This document shows, piece after piece, positions 61,074 through 63,956 of a stretch of DNA of 63,956 bases; the first letter of the stretch is position 1; each line of letters starts with the position of its first letter. The notes beneath the pieces were generated by a model. That model had not been told where the DNA came from. It saw nothing but the letters and a program-made list of their open reading frames with translations, and did no database searches. Source of the stretch: Schlegelella_A sp036496385 (GTDB taxonomy: Bacteria; Pseudomonadota; Gammaproteobacteria; Burkholderiales; Burkholderiaceae_C); assembly GCA_036496385.1 (NCBI GenBank), contig DASXLD010000131.1:1-63956 (forward strand), read 5' to 3'. Position numbers and translations under genes: made by a program.

Positions 61074-63956
61074 CTACAACGGCGCCGCCGGCCGGCGCAG
61101 ATCGAGGGTGTGCGGAAATTCTGGGTTCGGCGCTTCGGCGGGCACTGGCATGGTGCCCGGCGTATGGCCGGTGCGAAAGAAGCGCGCGAGGCGGCGGGCC
61201 TCGGCTTCGTACGCGTTGACCGGGAACGTCGTGTAGTTGATGCCGCCCGGATGCGCGACGTGGTACTGGCAGCCGCCGAGCGAGCGCTGCATCCAGGTGT
61301 CGACCAGGTCGAAGACGAGCGGCGCGTGCTGGGCGATCGTCGGATGAAGCGACGACGGCGCCGTCCAGGCGCGAAAGCGCACGCCCGCGACGTACTCGCC
61401 TTGGCTGCCGGTCGGCTGCAGCGGCAACCGGCGGCCATTGCAGGCCAGCAGGTGCCGGTCGCCGACCAGGCCGCGCACGTGGACCTCGATCCGCTCCAGC
61501 GTCGAATCGACATACCGTGCCGTGCCGCCCGGGCCACCCTCCTCGCCGAGGACGTGCCACGGCTCGAGCGCCATCCGCAGCTCGACGCTGACGCCGCTGG
61601 CGGCGAAGTCGCCGAGCAGCGGGAAGCGGAAGTCACGGTGCGCTGCGAACCAGCCGAGCTCGAACGGATAGCCCGCAGCGTTCAGCTCGGCGACGACATC
61701 ACCGAGGTCGCTCCAGATGAAGTGCGGCAGCATGAAGCGGTCGTGCAGGCCGGTGCCCCAGCGGGCGAGGCGCGCCGGCCGGTACGGCGCCGCCCAGAAG
61801 CGGGCGACGAGCGCGCGCATCAGCAGCTGCTGGACGAGGCTCATGCGCGCATGCGGCGGCATCTCGAAGGCGCGCATCTCGAGCAGGCCGAGTCGACCGG
61901 TCGGACCGTCGGGGGAATACAGCTTGTCGATGCAGAACTCGGCGCGGTGGGTGTTGCCGGTGACGTCGATCAGCAAGTTGCGCAGCAGGCGATCGATCAG
62001 CCATGGCGGCGTCCTGCCGGCGTCGCTCGCGGCGACACGCGCCAGCTCGGCGAACGCGATCTCGATCTCGTAGACCGAGTCGTCCCTCGCCTCGTCGACG
62101 CGCGGCGCCTGGCTCGTCGGACCGACGAACATGCCCGAGAACAGGTAGCTGAGGGCCGGGTGGTCGTGCCAGTAGCCGATCATGCTGGCGAGCAGGTCGG
62201 GCCGGCGCAGGAACGGCGAGTCCGCTGGCGTCGCCCCGCCGAGGACGAAGTGGTTGCCGCCGCCGGTGCCGGTGTGGCGGCCATCGAGCATGAACTTCTC
62301 GGTCGTCAGCCGGGTTTCGCGCGCGGCAGCGTAGAGATGCGTCGTCTGCTCGATGAGCTCGCCCCATGTCGATGCCGGATGCACGTTGACCTCGATCACG
62401 CCGGGATCGGGCGTGATGCGCAGGACGACGAGGCGCGGATCCTTCGGCGGCTCGTAGCCTTCGAGCGTCACCGGCAGCTGCATCTCGCGCGCCGTCTGCT
62501 CGACCGCGCCGACGAGTGCGAGGTAGTCCTCGAGCGCCGACGTCGGCGGCATGAAGATGTGGAGGCGGCCGTGGCGCGCCTCGGCGCTGATCGTGGTGCG
62601 GACGACGTTGCCGGCGGATTCGTTCAGCCGCGGCGACTCGCCCTTCGCCGGAGCCTGTTCAGGCGCATCGACGGCATCCTCGAGATCGTGCGTGCCGCCC
62701 GGCGTGCCATGCTCCGACGATGCCATCGCCGGCGAGGCGTCGCCCGACGCGTGCCAGGCCGGATCGCCGCCTCGCGCCGCTTCGCTCTCGCGCGCGGGAA
62801 GCGGTGGCAGCTCGTCGTTGGCGTCGGGCGGATAGACCCACGGCAGGTCGACGGTGCGCGCCCATGGCAGCGTATCCAGCGGCAGGCGGAAACCGAGCGG
62901 CGAATCACCGGCGACGAGGTAGCAGCGATCATTGCGCAGGTACCAGGGCGTCGAGCGAAAACTGCCCGGGCGGCGCTCGTCGGCGGCGATCGGCAGCGCG
63001 TAGCCGACCGCCTCGGCGAGGCCGCGCCCGAAGACGCGCCGCAGGCGTTCGCGCTCGGCCGGATCGGCGAGGCGCGAGTCGGCAGGCTCGACGTTGATCG
63101 GCAGCTTCCCTTCGCGCCAAAGGAAGTAGCCGACGTCCTCGTAGCTGGCGAAGACATTGCGGCGGTCGACGCCGAGCCGCATCGCGAGCCGGCGCAGGAA
63201 TTCGCGCGCCTTCGCCGTCGTCGCGCCCGAGTCTTCGCGCTCGTCGGCGGCGAGCGCCGGATCGTGCCAGATCGGCACGCCGTCCTTGCGCCAGAACAGG
63301 TTGAGGGACCAGCGCGGCAGTTGCTCGCCCGGGTACCACTTGCCCTGCCCTGCGTGCAGCAAGCCGCCCGCGCCGTAGTGCTTGCGCAGGCGATCCATCA
63401 GCTCGCCGCTCAGGACGCGCTTGGTCGGACCCATCGCGTCGGTATTCCACTCGCCGCCCTCGCGGTCGTCGATCGAGACGAACGTCGGCTCGCCGCCTTG
63501 GGTCAGGCGGACGTCCATCCGGCGCAGGTCGGCATCGACGTGCTTGCCGAGCGCGTCGATCGCGCCCCACTGCAGCTCGCTGTACGGCAGCGTGACGCGC
63601 GGCGCCTCCCAGACGCGACGCACCGACATCTGGTGCTCGAAGGTCGTCTCGCACGGATCGAGGGTGCCGCTGATCGGCGCCGCCGACGATGGCTCGGGCG
63701 AGCACGCCAGCGGGATGTGGCCCTCGCCCGCGTACAGGCCCGAAGTCGGATCGAGCCCGATCCAGCCGGCGCCCGGCAGATAGACCTCGCACCACGCGTG
63801 CAGGTCGGTGAAGTCGACCTCGGTGCCGCTCGGGCCGTCGAGCGACTTGACGTCGCTCTTCAGCTGGATCAGGTAGCCCGACGCGAAGCGCGCCGCCAGG
63901 CCGAGGTGGCGCAACAGCTGCACCAGCAGCCAGCCGGTGTCGCGGCACGAGCCGCT
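61074..63956 (-). CDS. large transglutaminase-like/DUF2126 protein (5' end outside window)
   Basis: At least 960 residues, truncated by the window edge at its N-terminus. The open frame runs right to base 63956: the first visible codons give SGSCRDTGWLL, so the catalytic cysteine codon is at 63945-63947, followed by the His in DFTDLHAWCEVYLP and Asp in GLDPTSGLYAGEGH. A DUF2126 part follows, with RRMDVRLTQGGEPTFVSID, WYPGEQLPRWSLNLFWRKDG, GGGNHFVLGG and HPGGINYTTFPVNAYEAEARR. This family is the usual partner of the ATP-grasp/alpha-E fusion downstream. The typical length, about 1100, means only some 150 residues are missing. Confidence 0.93.
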   Translation of the reverse strand, partial: SGSCRDTGWLLVQLLRHLGLAARFASGYLIQLKSDVKSLDGPSGTEVDFTDLHAWCEVYLPGAGWIGLDPTSGLYAGEGHIPLACSPEPSSAAPISGTLDPCETTFEHQMSVRRVWEAPRVTLPYSELQWGAIDALGKHVDADLRRMDVRLTQGGEPTFVSIDDREGGEWNTDAMGPTKRVLSGELMDRLRKHYGAGGLLHAGQGKWYPGEQLPRWSLNLFWRKDGVPIWHDPALAADEREDSGATTAKAREFLRRLAMRLGVDRRNVFASYEDVGYFLWREGKLPINVEPADSRLADPAERERLRRVFGRGLAEAVGYALPIAADERRPGSFRSTPWYLRNDRCYLVAGDSPLGFRLPLDTLPWARTVDLPWVYPPDANDELPPLPARESEAARGGDPAWHASGDASPAMASSEHGTPGGTHDLEDAVDAPEQAPAKGESPRLNESAGNVVRTTISAEARHGRLHIFMPPTSALEDYLALVGAVEQTAREMQLPVTLEGYEPPKDPRLVVLRITPDPGVIEVNVHPASTWGELIEQTTHLYAAARETRLTTEKFMLDGRHTGTGGGNHFVLGGATPADSPFLRRPDLLASMIGYWHDHPALSYLFSGMFVGPTSQAPRVDEARDDSVYEIEIAFAELARVAASDAGRTPPWLIDRLLRNLLIDVTGNTHRAEFCIDKLYSPDGPTGRLGLLEMRAFEMPPHARMSLVQQLLMRALVARFWAAPYRPARLARWGTGLHDRFMLPHFIWSDLGDVVAELNAAGYPFELGWFAAHRDFRFPLLGDFAASGVSVELRMALEPWHVLGEEGGPGGTARYVDSTLERIEVHVRGLVGDRHLLACNGRRLPLQPTGSQGEYVAGVRFRAWTAPSSLHPTIAQHAPLVFDLVDTWMQRSLGGCQYHVAHPGGINYTTFPVNAYEAEARRLARFFRTGHTPGTMPVPAEAPNPEFPHTLDLRRPAAPL

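Overview
The window is about 64 kb of very GC-rich, densely packed bacterial chromosome. The gene set and its order point to a betaproteobacterium, most likely Burkholderiales. The clues are an intracellular poly-3-hydroxybutyrate depolymerase, zapA followed by 6S RNA, the pyrG-kdsA-eno-ftsB run, the pmbA/yjgA/mog and trmJ/suhB neighbourhoods, and a MoxR-DUF58-TgpA cluster. I see no tRNA or rRNA gene, insertion sequence, integrase, phage gene or CRISPR array. All identifications come from reading translated sequence and recalling family hallmarks; no database was searched.

Layout. 1-4.8 kb: 5' part of uvrB, a divergent aminotransferase translationally coupled to a PHB depolymerase, an RnfB-like ferredoxin and nth. 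4.8-9.8 kb: a complete vitamin B12 uptake operon on the minus strand (btuB, btuC, ATPase, btuF) behind a cobalamin riboswitch. 9.8-14.7 kb: a small coiled-coil gene and zapA, 6S RNA, an EVE-domain protein, a fatty acid hydroxylase-type membrane enzyme, a flavoprotein, rpsU with its terminator, a YqeY-like gene and a small phosphatase-like gene. 14.8-18.4 kb: a TRAP transporter whose binding-protein gene is convergent to the permease genes across a two-way terminator. 18.5-23.7 kb: housekeeping genes pmbA, yjgA, mog, cysE, trmJ and suhB. 23.7-29.7 kb: a five-gene sugar ABC importer and lactonase cassette. 29.8-38.9 kb: mutS, an Anbu proteasome-like peptidase, pyrG, kdsA, eno, ftsB, pnuC and a NadR-type kinase. 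38.9-42.1 kb: a CopD-like membrane protein and two zinc-ribbon membrane proteins. 42.2-49.9 kb: a hydratase of the fumarylacetoacetase superfamily, then a LuxR regulator, an amidase and a branched-chain/urea-type ABC importer. 49.9-52.2 kb: an MscS channel and a histone-deacetylase-like amidohydrolase. 52.2-64 kb: MoxR, DUF58, TgpA transglutaminase and MltB on the plus strand, facing a small ORF and a minus-strand set made of a small transglutaminase, a fused ATP-grasp/alpha-E protein and a large transglutaminase/DUF2126 protein that runs off the window.

Two points deserve most attention. First, the last 45 bases of the hydratase gene, including its stop, recur in direct orientation at 49840-49884 with six mismatches, on the far side of the LuxR-amidase-ABC module. 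At both sites the shared CTAG also forms the stop of a convergent gene. This looks like the scar of the module's insertion or of a duplication followed by deletion. Second, the Anbu peptidase and the ATP-grasp/alpha-E/transglutaminase proteins, which are commonly neighbours in other genomes and have been proposed to form a peptide tag synthesis and processing system, are both present here but lie about 25 kb apart. The second set sits beside another transglutaminase system and a murein hydrolase.
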